Positions 44,005 through 52,530 of a stretch of 64,000 nucleotides of DNA are shown here, piece by piece. The stretch's first letter is position 1. Each line of letters begins with the position of its first letter. The notes below the pieces were generated by a model. That model was not told where the DNA came from. It did not search any database and was given only the letters and a program-made list of their open reading frames with translations. The DNA is from Branchiibius hedensis (GTDB taxonomy: Bacteria > Actinomycetota > Actinomycetes > Actinomycetales > Dermatophilaceae): contig NZ_UESZ01000001.1 in NCBI RefSeq assembly GCF_900108585.1, forward strand, positions 3,534,001 to 3,598,000, given 5' to 3'. A program made the position numbers and the translations under genes.

Positions 44005-44205
44005 ATGTCCACTGACCCGACCAGCAGCTCCACCCCGGCCACGAGCGATGCGTCCTCGGCGACGACGTCGACCGAGCCGTCCACGCCGTCGTCGCCGTCC
44101 ACCACCGAGCCACCGACGACCGACTCGGCGACGACTGCACCGCAGGATCCCACCCAGACCGAGGTACCGGCTGAGATCTGGGCGGTCGGCTCCGCCGTCA
44201 TTTAG
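44005..44205 (+). CDS. Ser/Thr/Pro-rich low-complexity ORF, in frame with upstream exported protein
   Basis: A 66-residue reading frame of almost only Ser, Thr, Pro, Ala, Asp and Glu, ending EVPAEIWAVGSAVI. Third codon positions are nearly all G or C, like real genes here. It shares the reading frame of the Tat-exported protein, separated by one TGA and seven codons. Either it is a separate small protein, or the detached (or read-through) tail of that protein. No ribosome-binding site is visible, which favours the second view. Confidence 0.4.
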   Translation: MSTDPTSSSTPATSDASSATTSTEPSTPSSPSTTEPPTTDSATTAPQDPTQTEVPAEIWAVGSAVI

Positions 44206-44232
44206 CTTTTCACCGGAGCGGACAATGGCGGC

Positions 44233-46017
44233 ATGGTCCTCAAGCTCCGTGCTCCCGAACTCATCGGTCGTGGCTGGCTGAACACCGGCGGTCGTTCGCT
44301 GTCCCTGGCGCAGTTGCGCGGAAAGATCGTCGTCCTGGACTTCTGGACCTTCTGCTGTGTCAACTGCCTGCACGTCCTGGACGAGTTGCGTCCTGTGGAG
44401 GAGAAGTACGCCGATGAGCTGGTCCTGATCGGCGTGCATTCACCCAAGTTCGCGCACGAAGCCGACCCGGATGCACTGGTCGCCGCCGTCGAGCGGTACG
44501 GCGTGCACCACCCCGTCCTGGACGACCCCGATCTGACGACCTGGCAGGCCTACACCGCCCGCGCGTGGCCGACCCTCGTGGTCATCGACCCGGAAGGCGC
44601 CATCGTCGCCTCGATGTCCGGCGAAGGGCACGCGGGCGGCCTGACTGATCTGATCGAAGAGCTCATCGTCGAGCATCGAGCCAAAGGTACGCTGCGGCAG
44701 GGTGATTCGCCGTACGTTGCGCCAGCCCCCACCAACACCCCACTGCGGTTCCCCGGCAAGATCGTCGCGCACCCTGACGGCTCGTTCCTCGTCTCGGACA
44801 CGGCCCACCACGAGGTGGTGTGGTTCGAACCCGACGTGCTCACTGAGCGGGCCCGGTTCGGCGGATTCAACGAACCGCAAGGACTGCTGGTGCTCCCCGC
44901 CGAGGTTGCCGCCCGCGTCGGATACGACGTGGTCGTCGCGGACAGCGTCCATCACCAGATCCGGTCAATCCGCTTGTCCGACGGTCACATCCAGATTCTT
45001 GCGGGCACCGGCGAGCAACTGCGCGAGCGTTCCGGAGGCGGCGCCGCACTGAAACAACCGTTGTCGACGCCGTGGGATGTGACCTGGTGGATCGATCGGG
45101 TCGTGATCGCGATGGCCGGCACCCACCAGCTGTGGGCACTACACCTCGCGACCGAGCCCGAGGACAACACCGTCGCCGTGCTGGCCGGTACGTCCGCCGA
45201 GGGCATCCGCGACGGTCTGGCCCACGACGCCTGGCTGGCGCAACCCTCCGGACTCGCGACCGCGGCGGATGGGAGTCGGGTCTGGATCGCCGACGCGGAG
45301 ACCTCGGCACTGCGCTCCCTCACCCTGTCCGATGACGGGTTCGTCCTGAGCACCCATGTGGGACAGGGCCTGTTCGACTTCGGCCACGTCGACGGGCCTG
45401 CTCAACAAGCCCTGTTGCAGCACCCGTTGGGTGTCACCGAGTTGCCGGACGGCAGCGTGGCGATCGCCGACACCTACAACGGTGCGATTCGACGGTACGA
45501 CCCTGCCAGCGGCGAAGTCAGCACGCTCGCAACGGGTTTGGCTGAGCCGAGCGACGTCCTCTTCGCCGACCAGCTGCTCGTGGTGGAGTCGGGCGCTCAC
45601 CGGGTGGTCGCCGTACCTGTTCCGAAGGACGCTCAGCGGCTGGTAGGTGAAGCGCACACCACGACGCGACCAGCGACGCCCCTTGCGTCAGGTGCGGTCA
45701 GGTTGACCATCGCCTTCACCCCACCGCGGGGGCAGAAGCTCGATTACCGGTACGGCGATCCGACCCAACTCATGGTGTCGGCGACTCCCGAGGCCCTCCT
45801 GCGAGGCGGTGGCGGCACTGGTGAAGGTCTGAGTCGCGAACTCGTGCTCGACCCCGCGGTCGGCGACGGCACGCTACACATCTCGGTGCGGGCGGCCGCC
45901 TGCGACGGGGACAGTGAACACGCGGCCTGCCATCTGTACCAACAGGATTGGGGGATCCCGGTGGTGCTCGACGACACCGCTGCCGCGGAGTTGCGACTGG
46001 ACCTGCGCGGGGTGTGA
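44233..46017 (+). CDS. Thioredoxin-fold plus NHL-repeat protein (NHLRC2-like)
   Basis: A 594-residue protein. Residues 1-150 form a thioredoxin-like domain with redox motif FWTFCCVNCLH (CXXC as CVNC with a preceding Cys). Residues 165-480 form an NHL beta-propeller (repeats with PQGLLV, HPLGVTELPDGSVAIADTYN). A small beta domain ends it. The same order occurs in NHLRC2 of animals and its bacterial relatives, whose biochemical role is unsettled. No signal peptide, so cytoplasmic. A weak -10 (GACAAT) six bases before the ATG suggests a leaderless message. Confidence 0.92.
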   Translation: MVLKLRAPELIGRGWLNTGGRSLSLAQLRGKIVVLDFWTFCCVNCLHVLDELRPVEEKYADELVLIGVHSPKFAHEADPDALVAAVERYGVHHPVLDDPDLTTWQAYTARAWPTLVVIDPEGAIVASMSGEGHAGGLTDLIEELIVEHRAKGTLRQGDSPYVAPAPTNTPLRFPGKIVAHPDGSFLVSDTAHHEVVWFEPDVLTERARFGGFNEPQGLLVLPAEVAARVGYDVVVADSVHHQIRSIRLSDGHIQILAGTGEQLRERSGGGAALKQPLSTPWDVTWWIDRVVIAMAGTHQLWALHLATEPEDNTVAVLAGTSAEGIRDGLAHDAWLAQPSGLATAADGSRVWIADAETSALRSLTLSDDGFVLSTHVGQGLFDFGHVDGPAQQALLQHPLGVTELPDGSVAIADTYNGAIRRYDPASGEVSTLATGLAEPSDVLFADQLLVVESGAHRVVAVPVPKDAQRLVGEAHTTTRPATPLASGAVRLTIAFTPPRGQKLDYRYGDPTQLMVSATPEALLRGGGGTGEGLSRELVLDPAVGDGTLHISVRAAACDGDSEHAACHLYQQDWGIPVVLDDTAAAELRLDLRGV

Positions 46018-46018
46018 G

Positions 46019-46222
46019 TCAGGACAGTCGCTGTGCGCTGAGCACCTTGAGCAGGGCGGGTGCGGCGAGTCGGGCCTGCGCATCGGTGAGGGTGGCCTCC
46101 ACGATGCGCTGACCTTCGGCTGCCACCAACTGGGCGACCGGACCGCCGTCGGTGGCGGCACCGCTGCTAGCGGTACCGAGCACAGCGCCCTGAGCATCGA
46201 GCAGGATCTGGATCTTCGGCAT
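46019..46222 (-). CDS. Small hypothetical protein of the G1-like cluster
   Basis: A 67-residue protein, KIQILLDAQGAVLGTASSG, then PVAQLVAAEGQRIVEATL and a helical end. It looks like a short beta-hairpin plus helix. GGAGAGAA before the ATG supports translation. It is the third gene of a minus-strand run with the 82- and 412-residue proteins and overlaps none of them. No function recognised. Confidence 0.7.
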   Translation of the reverse strand: MPKIQILLDAQGAVLGTASSGAATDGGPVAQLVAAEGQRIVEATLTDAQARLAAPALLKVLSAQRLS

Positions 46223-46268
46223 GACAGTTCTCTCCTATGAAGTGGTGATGGCTGAGGGGCGTGGTGGC

Positions 46269-46517
46269 TCAGAAGCCGCCACCACGCCACTGGAAGGCGA
46301 CCGGCTGGCTACCGTCGTTGCGGACGGTGGCGTAGTAGGTCAGGTGGCCGTTGGCATCGAGGCCCTCGGCGATGTTGACGGTGGTGAGTTCCCCTGAGGC
46401 TCCGAGGGGTTCGGCTTGGATGAGTTGTGGTCCGACGTCGCCGTTGCCGCCCCACGAGAACCACCAGCCCAACGAGGCTCCGGGTGCGATCGTGCCGCCT
46501 GAGACAGTCCATGACAT
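46269..46517 (-). CDS. Stand-alone copy of the C-terminal domain of the adjacent G1-like protein
   Basis: An 82-residue protein, nearly a copy in pattern of the last 82 residues of the gene upstream: both have GWWFSWGG / DWWFSFGG, GPQLIQAEP, LTT, NGHLTYYATVRNDG / NGHLTYHATVRNDG and end FQWRGGG. It is probably a small beta-sandwich domain. AAGGAG lies seven bases before the ATG at 46517. It arose by partial duplication of the neighbour, or the neighbour gained it. Role unknown; carbohydrate or protein binding is a guess. Confidence 0.8.
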   Translation of the reverse strand: MSWTVSGGTIAPGASLGWWFSWGGNGDVGPQLIQAEPLGASGELTTVNIAEGLDANGHLTYYATVRNDGSQPVAFQWRGGGF

Positions 46518-46549
46518 GGTCTTGCTCCTTCTGTGTTGATGTCCGCGGC

Positions 46550-47788
46550 TCAGCGGCCGCCGCCCCGCCACTGGAAGTGGACGGCGGTGGGCCCGTCGTT
46601 GCGGACGGTTGCGTGGTACGTCAGGTGCCCGTTGCTGTCCAGGCTCTCGGCGTTGGCGATGGTTGTCAGTTGCCCTGAGGGTTCGACCGGTTCGGCCTGG
46701 ATCAGTTGGGGCCCAGCGTCACCGGTCCCGCCGAAGCTGAACCACCAGTCCTGGGATGCACCGGCAGCAACCGAGCCGAAGCCGGACAACCACCAGGAGC
46801 TGGGCCGGTACCAGAGGTCGACTTCACCGGCGCCAGTGACCTTCTCGTTGACGATGACGCAATGCTGGCCGATGTCGGTCACGGCGTTGTTCACAGTCCA
46901 GAGGAAGTCGGGAGCGGTTGAGCCGCAACGCAGTTCGATGTTGCGCAGAGCCGTCATCGCAACGTCGGGGTAGTCCGACTCGCTCTGCGCGCCGTACACC
47001 TCCAGCGTCTCGTTGCACCAGGTGAGTTCCTGGATGTTGAAGACCGGCAGATTGGTGTTAGGGATCCCGGTGAAGGAGCAGCCGTAGTTGTAGCCGTTCC
47101 CCCGTTTGCGGCCGCGCACCATGACACCGGTGAGGACGTCACCCACGTTCACGTCAACCAGGGTGGAGTGGAAACTCTGACCGGTCGATCCATCGGCGTA
47201 CCAACTGGCCACCGACCATTTCGAACCACCGCCCGCTGCCGACGGACCCCACTGCAGGACAGGCTGGTAGATCATCGTGGAGTTCTGGATCCCGTTGAAC
47301 AAGAAGACGGTCTGGCCGTGATCGGTCCGCGGCGCGGGCGGTACGGTCCACGTCGTCGAGAAGCGGGACACCGGCGTACCCGTGTCGTTGGTCCAGGAGG
47401 CGTAGGTGATCCATCCCTCGCCGAGCGCAGGCACAACCTTCTTGTTGCGACCCGCGGCCCGGGACAGCAGGTCTGCGCGCATCCGTAGGCTCTCGACCGA
47501 TGCGCGGGGCTGTAGTGGGCGCCCGGGCGGATGCAGCGGTTCTGGGCCGCAATCGATGGTGTGCTGGCCCTTGTCATCGACCAGCCGGAGTCGGCCCCGG
47601 TGATGCTCCACGCGCATTCCCTGCGGAACCTCGTGAACCAGCGACCGGTGTTTCCACCCGCCGGGGGTGAGGACGTGTTCGTCGGCCACGCGCAAACCGT
47701 CGTCGTCGATGACAGCCTGACCCGGATCGACGCGGTGGACGTTGCGCGGATCGGCCGGGCCAGCGGGAGTGCGGACCTGGTTGGTCAT
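46550..47788 (-). CDS. Two-domain beta-sandwich protein, remotely G1-peptidase-like
   Basis: A 412-residue protein without a signal peptide. Residues 1-110 are polar; 120-320 form a beta-rich domain (FLFNGIQNSTMIYQPVLQWGP, WSVASWY, VNVGDVLTGVM, WCNETLEVYGA); 325-412 form the domain repeated alone in the next gene. Spacing of Gln 175, the W..WY strand, the GDV turn and Glu 263 after a Cys recalls eqolisins (family G1), whose catalytic pair is Gln and Glu. This is my hand alignment and could be only a shared fold (lectin-like). GGAGG lies eight bases before the ATG at 47788. Divergent from a protease-inhibitor-like gene. Confidence 0.6.
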   Translation of the reverse strand: MTNQVRTPAGPADPRNVHRVDPGQAVIDDDGLRVADEHVLTPGGWKHRSLVHEVPQGMRVEHHRGRLRLVDDKGQHTIDCGPEPLHPPGRPLQPRASVESLRMRADLLSRAAGRNKKVVPALGEGWITYASWTNDTGTPVSRFSTTWTVPPAPRTDHGQTVFLFNGIQNSTMIYQPVLQWGPSAAGGGSKWSVASWYADGSTGQSFHSTLVDVNVGDVLTGVMVRGRKRGNGYNYGCSFTGIPNTNLPVFNIQELTWCNETLEVYGAQSESDYPDVAMTALRNIELRCGSTAPDFLWTVNNAVTDIGQHCVIVNEKVTGAGEVDLWYRPSSWWLSGFGSVAAGASQDWWFSFGGTGDAGPQLIQAEPVEPSGQLTTIANAESLDSNGHLTYHATVRNDGPTAVHFQWRGGGR

Positions 47789-47935
47789 GGTGGTGCCTCC
47801 TTCCCACGGTGCCGCGTGGCGCCGTACGGGACTCAGGAGTTGACGGCGACGGGACAGATACACACCGGATGGGCGACTCTGAGCGGTTTCGGCTAAGCAC
47901 CGCTCCCGCGCGGCGCGGGCAGGCAGGATGGTCCG

Positions 47936-48241
47936 GTGACTGATGCGGACGCGCAGCCGACCCAGCTGCTGATCGAGGCAACGGCGGGGGAGGCACTCAC
48001 GCTGCCGTTCCCCAAGGGCCCGGCAACCGGCTACGAGTGGCAGTGGCGGTTGCCCGAGGGCGTGACCCGCCTGCCGGATCTGCCCGACCCGCCGCCCGAA
48101 ATGATGCCGGGTGCCCCTGACGGCTCGCTGCCGCAGCTGCTGGTCGAGGTGCCCGGCGACTACGAGGTGTACGGCGAGTTCGGGCGCCCGTGGGAGGACG
48201 CACCGCAGCGCCGCGTGGTGATCACCCTGCGGATCCGGTAG
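47936..48241 (+). CDS. Chagasin/I42-like peptidase inhibitor
   Basis: A 101-residue protein that shows two of the three loops by which chagasin blocks papain-type proteases: GPATGYEWQW (family NPTTGY) and GRPWED (family RPW). The fold length fits. No signal peptide, unlike most bacterial members, so the target would be cytoplasmic. GTG start with a weak -10 (CAGGAT) six bases before it. It is divergent from the G1-like cluster and converges on the LacI-type gene with a 20-base overlap. Confidence 0.75.
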   Translation: MTDADAQPTQLLIEATAGEALTLPFPKGPATGYEWQWRLPEGVTRLPDLPDPPPEMMPGAPDGSLPQLLVEVPGDYEVYGEFGRPWEDAPQRRVVITLRIR

Positions 48242-49223
48242 GCCGCTGCCGAGCGGTCGAGGCACGCAGGTGCAGTTCGGGATGGATCGTCGTCCCGGGC
48301 AGGCTGGGCCGTTCGAGCACCAGACGCGCTGCCGCCTGGCCGATACGACGCGGCCGCAGATCCAGTGCGGTCACCGGCGTTTCCAGGGTCAGCAGGTCAG
48401 GCCCATCGACGGTGCAGGCCACCAGCAAGTCGTCGGGCACCTGTCGGCCGAGTCGATGAGCGGTAGCCAACGCACTGGCGCCGAGTCCTTCGTGGCAGAC
48501 CAGTAGCGCGTCGGGCCAGCCGTCCTTCAGCAACGCCCGGATCTGATCGCGGGCCTGGGTTGGCGTCACCGCGAACGGGATGATGCCCCGACGCACGGTA
48601 CGGCCCGTCGCAGCCTCCCACGTGTCGATCGCCGTGAGGACGTTGCGCCCCCACCACAACACCGGCTCGACGACCACCGCTGCGATCCGGCGAGCACCCG
48701 AGGCATGCAGGTGGTCCAGCGTGGCCCCCACGCTGGCCGTGGTGTCGCTGTCCACCGTCCACATATCCGGTGGCAGCTCGTCAGGGGATCCCTCACACAG
48801 CACCGTGGGTTTGCCGGACTGGGAAAGCTCCTGCAGCACAGGGTCATTGGTCCGCGGTTCGGCGATGATGACTGCGTCGACGGCGAGCTCGGACAGTTGC
48901 CCGGGAGCGGCACTCGGCGGGATGAGCGACAATGCAGTCGCTTCCTCCAGGAGGACCTCCGACGCGCCGATCATCAATTCGCTGTAGAAGGCGTAGTTGA
49001 GGCTCGAGGGGGGAAGGACGAGGCCGACCGAGCCAAAGGTGCTGCGCCGCAGGTTCGCGGCGACCGGATTCGGGCGGTACCCCAATTGCTCCACGGTGTC
49101 GTTGACCCGGGCGCGAGTCTCCGGATGGACGCGCCCGTTGCCACTGAGCACGTGCGAAACGGTGGTTGCCGAAACCCCGGCGGCGCTGGCCACATCTCGG
49201 ATCGTCACCCGCCGGCTGGTCAT
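48222..49223 (-). CDS. LacI-family transcriptional regulator
   Basis: A 333-residue regulator. The LacI headpiece reads TIRDVASAAGVSATTVSHVLSG with the hinge QLGYRPNPVAANLR. A periplasmic-binding-protein-like effector domain follows. ATG at 49223 has TAAGGT seven bases before it (leaderless). It is divergent from a nucleobase permease and amidohydrolase, with two LacI-type operators between them, so it very likely represses these in the absence of substrate. Confidence 0.93.
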   Translation of the reverse strand: MTSRRVTIRDVASAAGVSATTVSHVLSGNGRVHPETRARVNDTVEQLGYRPNPVAANLRRSTFGSVGLVLPPSSLNYAFYSELMIGASEVLLEEATALSLIPPSAAPGQLSELAVDAVIIAEPRTNDPVLQELSQSGKPTVLCEGSPDELPPDMWTVDSDTTASVGATLDHLHASGARRIAAVVVEPVLWWGRNVLTAIDTWEAATGRTVRRGIIPFAVTPTQARDQIRALLKDGWPDALLVCHEGLGASALATAHRLGRQVPDDLLVACTVDGPDLLTLETPVTALDLRPRRIGQAAARLVLERPSLPGTTIHPELHLRASTARQRPTGSAG

Positions 49224-49311
49224 GGCGGTCACCTTAGCCGCGGTCGCGACACCCGCTGCGGCTGTGGGTCGAGGGTTGCGCAGTGCTCGGCCCGGCAGGT
49301 GGGCGGAGTGT

Positions 49312-49366
49312 TGCCGAACGTTGGGCTGAAAGGTTTTGCCGAACCTCTTGCCAAAACGATTTGGCA
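49312..49366. promoter_or_regulatory. Two CG-centred LacI-type operators
   Basis: Operator A, TGCCAAAAC/GATTTGGCA (49349-49366), is an 18-base dyad with one mismatch per arm and the AACG core typical of LacI-family sites. Operator B, TGCCGAAC/GTTGGGCT (49312-49327), is weaker. Their centres are 38 bases apart. Both lie between the LacI gene and the permease. Confidence 0.7.
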
Positions 49367-49433
49367 CGCCCTAACGTTGCGCTTCATCGCAGCGTTGCGC
49401 GTCTATTCCGACCGAACCCGCATGGGAGTTCGC

Positions 49434-50918
49434 ATGTCCCAAGAAGTCATCGCTCAACCCGGTCAGCCCGGCCAGGCCGTCGAAGCCGCAGGCCGCGTCG
49501 AGCGCCGCTCCATCGATGTCGTTCCCCTCAACGAGCGGCACGGCAGTCTGCGCAGCCTCGGCGCCGTCTGGTTCGTCGCCAACATCAACCTGACCGCGAT
49601 GGCCACCGGCATTGTGTGTCTCGGGCTGGGCGGCTCGCTGTTCTGGACGTTGGTCGCGATTGTCGTGTGGTCGTTCTTCGGCACCATCTTCATGGCCTTC
49701 CACTCCTCCCAGGGCCCGCACCTCGGGTTACCCCAACTCGTGCAGTCCCGGCCCCAGTTCGGCTACGTCGGCGCCGCGATCACCGTCTTCGTCTTCGCGC
49801 TGGCCAACTACATCGCCTACAACACCTCCGACGCTCTGCTGTCCAGCGATGCCGCCCACACCGTGCTGCACCTGCCGCTCTGGCTCGGCTATCTCCTGGC
49901 CGCCGGGATCGCTGCGACGATCGCGATCTTCGGCTACGACCTGATCCACAAGATCAACCGCATCCTGACGGTGCCCGTCATCGTGCTGATGGTCTTTGCC
50001 ACGATCGCGGCGTGCACCAGCCAGCACTTCAGCGCAGCGCTCTTCACACCGGGCCCGTTCCAGTTGGCCCCCTTCATGACCACCCTGGCCATCGTCGGCG
50101 GCTTCCAACTGGGCTGGGCGCCGTACGTTTCGGACTACTCCCGCTACCTGTCGGCCAGCACCGGCACGAAGGCCAGCTTCTGGTGGACCTTCCTGCCCAG
50201 TGGGTTGTCCGCGGTCTGGGTCTTCGGTCTCGGCGCGATCGTCGGGGCCGGCACCGGTCAGGCCAATCTGATCCCTGCGCTGCAGGCGGCCGGCAACAAC
50301 CTGTTCAACGGGGCCGGTGACATCATCGTGATCGGTCTGCTGATCGGCCTGCTGGCGGTGATGGCCATCAACCAGTACGGCGGCAGTCTCACGATGCTCT
50401 CGATCGCCCACTCCCTCAAACCGTTCAAGCCCGGCCGCACGGCGCGGGTCGCGACGATCCTGGCGATGGCCGTCATCGTCTGGCTGATCTCTGCCTGGGT
50501 CGGCGAAGCGCGGTTCAACGCGTTCTACGCCAGTGCCCTGATCTACCTGGCCTACGCTTTCACCCCGTGGACTGCGATCAATCTGGTCGACTTCTTCTTC
50601 GTCCGCCACGGTGTCTACGCCGTAAGCGAGATCTTCAAACCCAACGGCATTTACGGCAAGTGGGGCTGGCGCGGCAACACGGCCTACGTGCTGACCATCC
50701 TGGTGATGCTGCCCTTCATGGTGAACGCCCCGAAGTACACCGGTTTCATGGCGGCCAAACTGGGTGGTGTGGACTACTCGATTCTGATCGGCCTGGTCGT
50801 CGGGGCAGTGCTCTACTGGCTACTCACCCGCAACTTGAACCTGACCCGCGAGCGTGAGCTGGCCGCCAACGACCCGATCTATGTCACCCACGACCTGCGC
50901 GAGGGGGCCAGCGAGTGA
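49434..50918 (+). CDS. NCS1-family cytosine/purine permease
   Basis: A 494-residue transporter with 12 likely helices. ANINLTAMATGIVCLGLGGS and GGFQLGWAPYVSDYSRYL are NCS1 substrate/sodium-site motifs; NQYGGSLTMLS and WTAINLVDFFFVRHG follow. It imports a nucleobase, hydantoin or related ring compound. GGGAG lies five bases before the ATG at 49434. Its stop overlaps the amidohydrolase start, which suggests that the transported compound is the enzyme's substrate. Confidence 0.92.
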   Translation: MSQEVIAQPGQPGQAVEAAGRVERRSIDVVPLNERHGSLRSLGAVWFVANINLTAMATGIVCLGLGGSLFWTLVAIVVWSFFGTIFMAFHSSQGPHLGLPQLVQSRPQFGYVGAAITVFVFALANYIAYNTSDALLSSDAAHTVLHLPLWLGYLLAAGIAATIAIFGYDLIHKINRILTVPVIVLMVFATIAACTSQHFSAALFTPGPFQLAPFMTTLAIVGGFQLGWAPYVSDYSRYLSASTGTKASFWWTFLPSGLSAVWVFGLGAIVGAGTGQANLIPALQAAGNNLFNGAGDIIVIGLLIGLLAVMAINQYGGSLTMLSIAHSLKPFKPGRTARVATILAMAVIVWLISAWVGEARFNAFYASALIYLAYAFTPWTAINLVDFFFVRHGVYAVSEIFKPNGIYGKWGWRGNTAYVLTILVMLPFMVNAPKYTGFMAAKLGGVDYSILIGLVVGAVLYWLLTRNLNLTRERELAANDPIYVTHDLREGASE

Positions 50919-52525
50919 CCGCGGCCGACCTGGTCCTCACGGGACCGATCTGGACCGGTGATCCGGCCGGTTCCTGGGCCGATGCGCTCGCGATCCGTGA
51001 CGGGCGTGTCGTGGCCATGGGATCCGCGGCCTGCACGGAAGTCGCGGGTCGGCGCACCGACACCTTCACAGTTGCAGACGGTTTAGTGGTTCCCGGATTC
51101 CAGGATGCGCATGTGCACCCACCGTTCGCCGGGCGCAACCTGGACAACGTCGACCTCTCCGCGGCGACGGGGCTGCCGGCCTACCTGCAGCTCATCCGCA
51201 CGTACGCCGAGTCGCACCCCGAGCGGGACTGGATCGTCGGCGGCGGCTGGGCTCTGGAGTCCTTTCCCGGCGGTCAACCGCGCAAAGAAGATCTTGACGC
51301 GGTGGTGCCGGATCGGCCGGTGTTCTTGTTCAACAAGGATGTTCACGGTGCGTGGGTCAACTCCGAGGCGTTGCGACGCGCCGGGATCGACGCGGCAACA
51401 CCGGACCCGGCTGACGGCCGCTACGAACGCGACCCCGCGACGGGGCAGCCCACCGGGATGTTGCAGGAGGGCGCGGCGTACACCTTCGAGTCCGATGTCG
51501 TGCCTGCTCCCACGACGAAGGACTGGGCGGGCCACATCCTTGCCGCACAACACCACCTGCACTCGCTAGGCATCACGGGTTGGCAGGACGCCTGGGTCAC
51601 CCCCGCGACCCAACGGGCGTACGAATACCTCGCTGGCGCAGAGCAACTCACGGCGCGCGTGGTCGGGGCGCTGTGGTGGGACCGGCACCAGGGGGTCGAG
51701 CAGATCGACTCCCTCGTCGAGCGTCGGCGCGACGTCGGTAACTTCCACGCCACCTCGGTGAAGATCATGGTCGATGGGATCGTCGAGAACGGCACCGCCG
51801 CCATGCTGGAGCCGTATTGCCGCCACGACCTGGGTGAGCATCCCAACGGTCTGACGTACGTCGAGTCGCAGGCTCTCGCTGACGTCGTCACCCGCCTGGA
51901 CGGGCTGGGTTTCCAGGTCCACCAGCACGCGATCGGCGACGCTGCGGTCCGCTCCGCCCTGGACGCGGTCGAAGCAGCACGAAAGGCGAACGGCAGCAAC
52001 GATCTTCGCCATCACATCGCTCACCTGCAGGTCGTCAACCCGCAGGACCTGCCGCGGTTCCGTGCGCTTGATGTGGTCGTCAATATGCAGACCTACTGGG
52101 CCCAGAACGAACCGCAGATGCGGGAGCTCAACTTCCCGGTGTTGGGGCAGGAGCGGTCGGCGCAGATGTACCCGTTCGCGACGATCGCCGCCAGCGGTGC
52201 GGTCCTGGCAATGGGTTCGGACTGGGGTGTGACGACGGCGGATCCGCTGCAGCAGATCGAGGTTGCGGTGCATCGGGTGGATCCGGCAACGCGTGAGGAA
52301 GAACCGTTCCTGCCGCACGAGGGTCTACCCATGCGGACGGCGCTGTCGGCGTTCACGGCGGGCTCGGCGTACGTCAATCATGACGCGGAAGGCGGCTACC
52401 TCGCGGTGGGTCAGCGTGCGGACCTGGCGGTGTTGGACACCAACATCTTCGACGCGGGCGTGCGCCCGGCGGACGCGACGGTGACGCACACGATGGCGGC
52501 CGGCCGCTGGGTATTCGGCGGCTGA
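50915..52525 (+). CDS. Amidohydrolase (YtcJ/AtzC-like, Amidohydro_3)
   Basis: A 536-residue metal-dependent hydrolase. Metal and catalytic motifs: PGFQDAHVHP, KIMVDGIVENGTA, HQHAIGDAA, LRHHIAHLQ and GSDWGV. The C-terminal small beta domain closes it (YLAVGQRADLAVLDTN). The YtcJ branch acts on formamides or other amides. Translationally coupled (GTGA) to the NCS1 permease, so it probably hydrolyses the imported compound. Exact substrate unknown. Confidence 0.9.
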   Translation: MTAADLVLTGPIWTGDPAGSWADALAIRDGRVVAMGSAACTEVAGRRTDTFTVADGLVVPGFQDAHVHPPFAGRNLDNVDLSAATGLPAYLQLIRTYAESHPERDWIVGGGWALESFPGGQPRKEDLDAVVPDRPVFLFNKDVHGAWVNSEALRRAGIDAATPDPADGRYERDPATGQPTGMLQEGAAYTFESDVVPAPTTKDWAGHILAAQHHLHSLGITGWQDAWVTPATQRAYEYLAGAEQLTARVVGALWWDRHQGVEQIDSLVERRRDVGNFHATSVKIMVDGIVENGTAAMLEPYCRHDLGEHPNGLTYVESQALADVVTRLDGLGFQVHQHAIGDAAVRSALDAVEAARKANGSNDLRHHIAHLQVVNPQDLPRFRALDVVVNMQTYWAQNEPQMRELNFPVLGQERSAQMYPFATIAASGAVLAMGSDWGVTTADPLQQIEVAVHRVDPATREEEPFLPHEGLPMRTALSAFTAGSAYVNHDAEGGYLAVGQRADLAVLDTNIFDAGVRPADATVTHTMAAGRWVFGG

Positions 52526-52530
52526 GCAGG

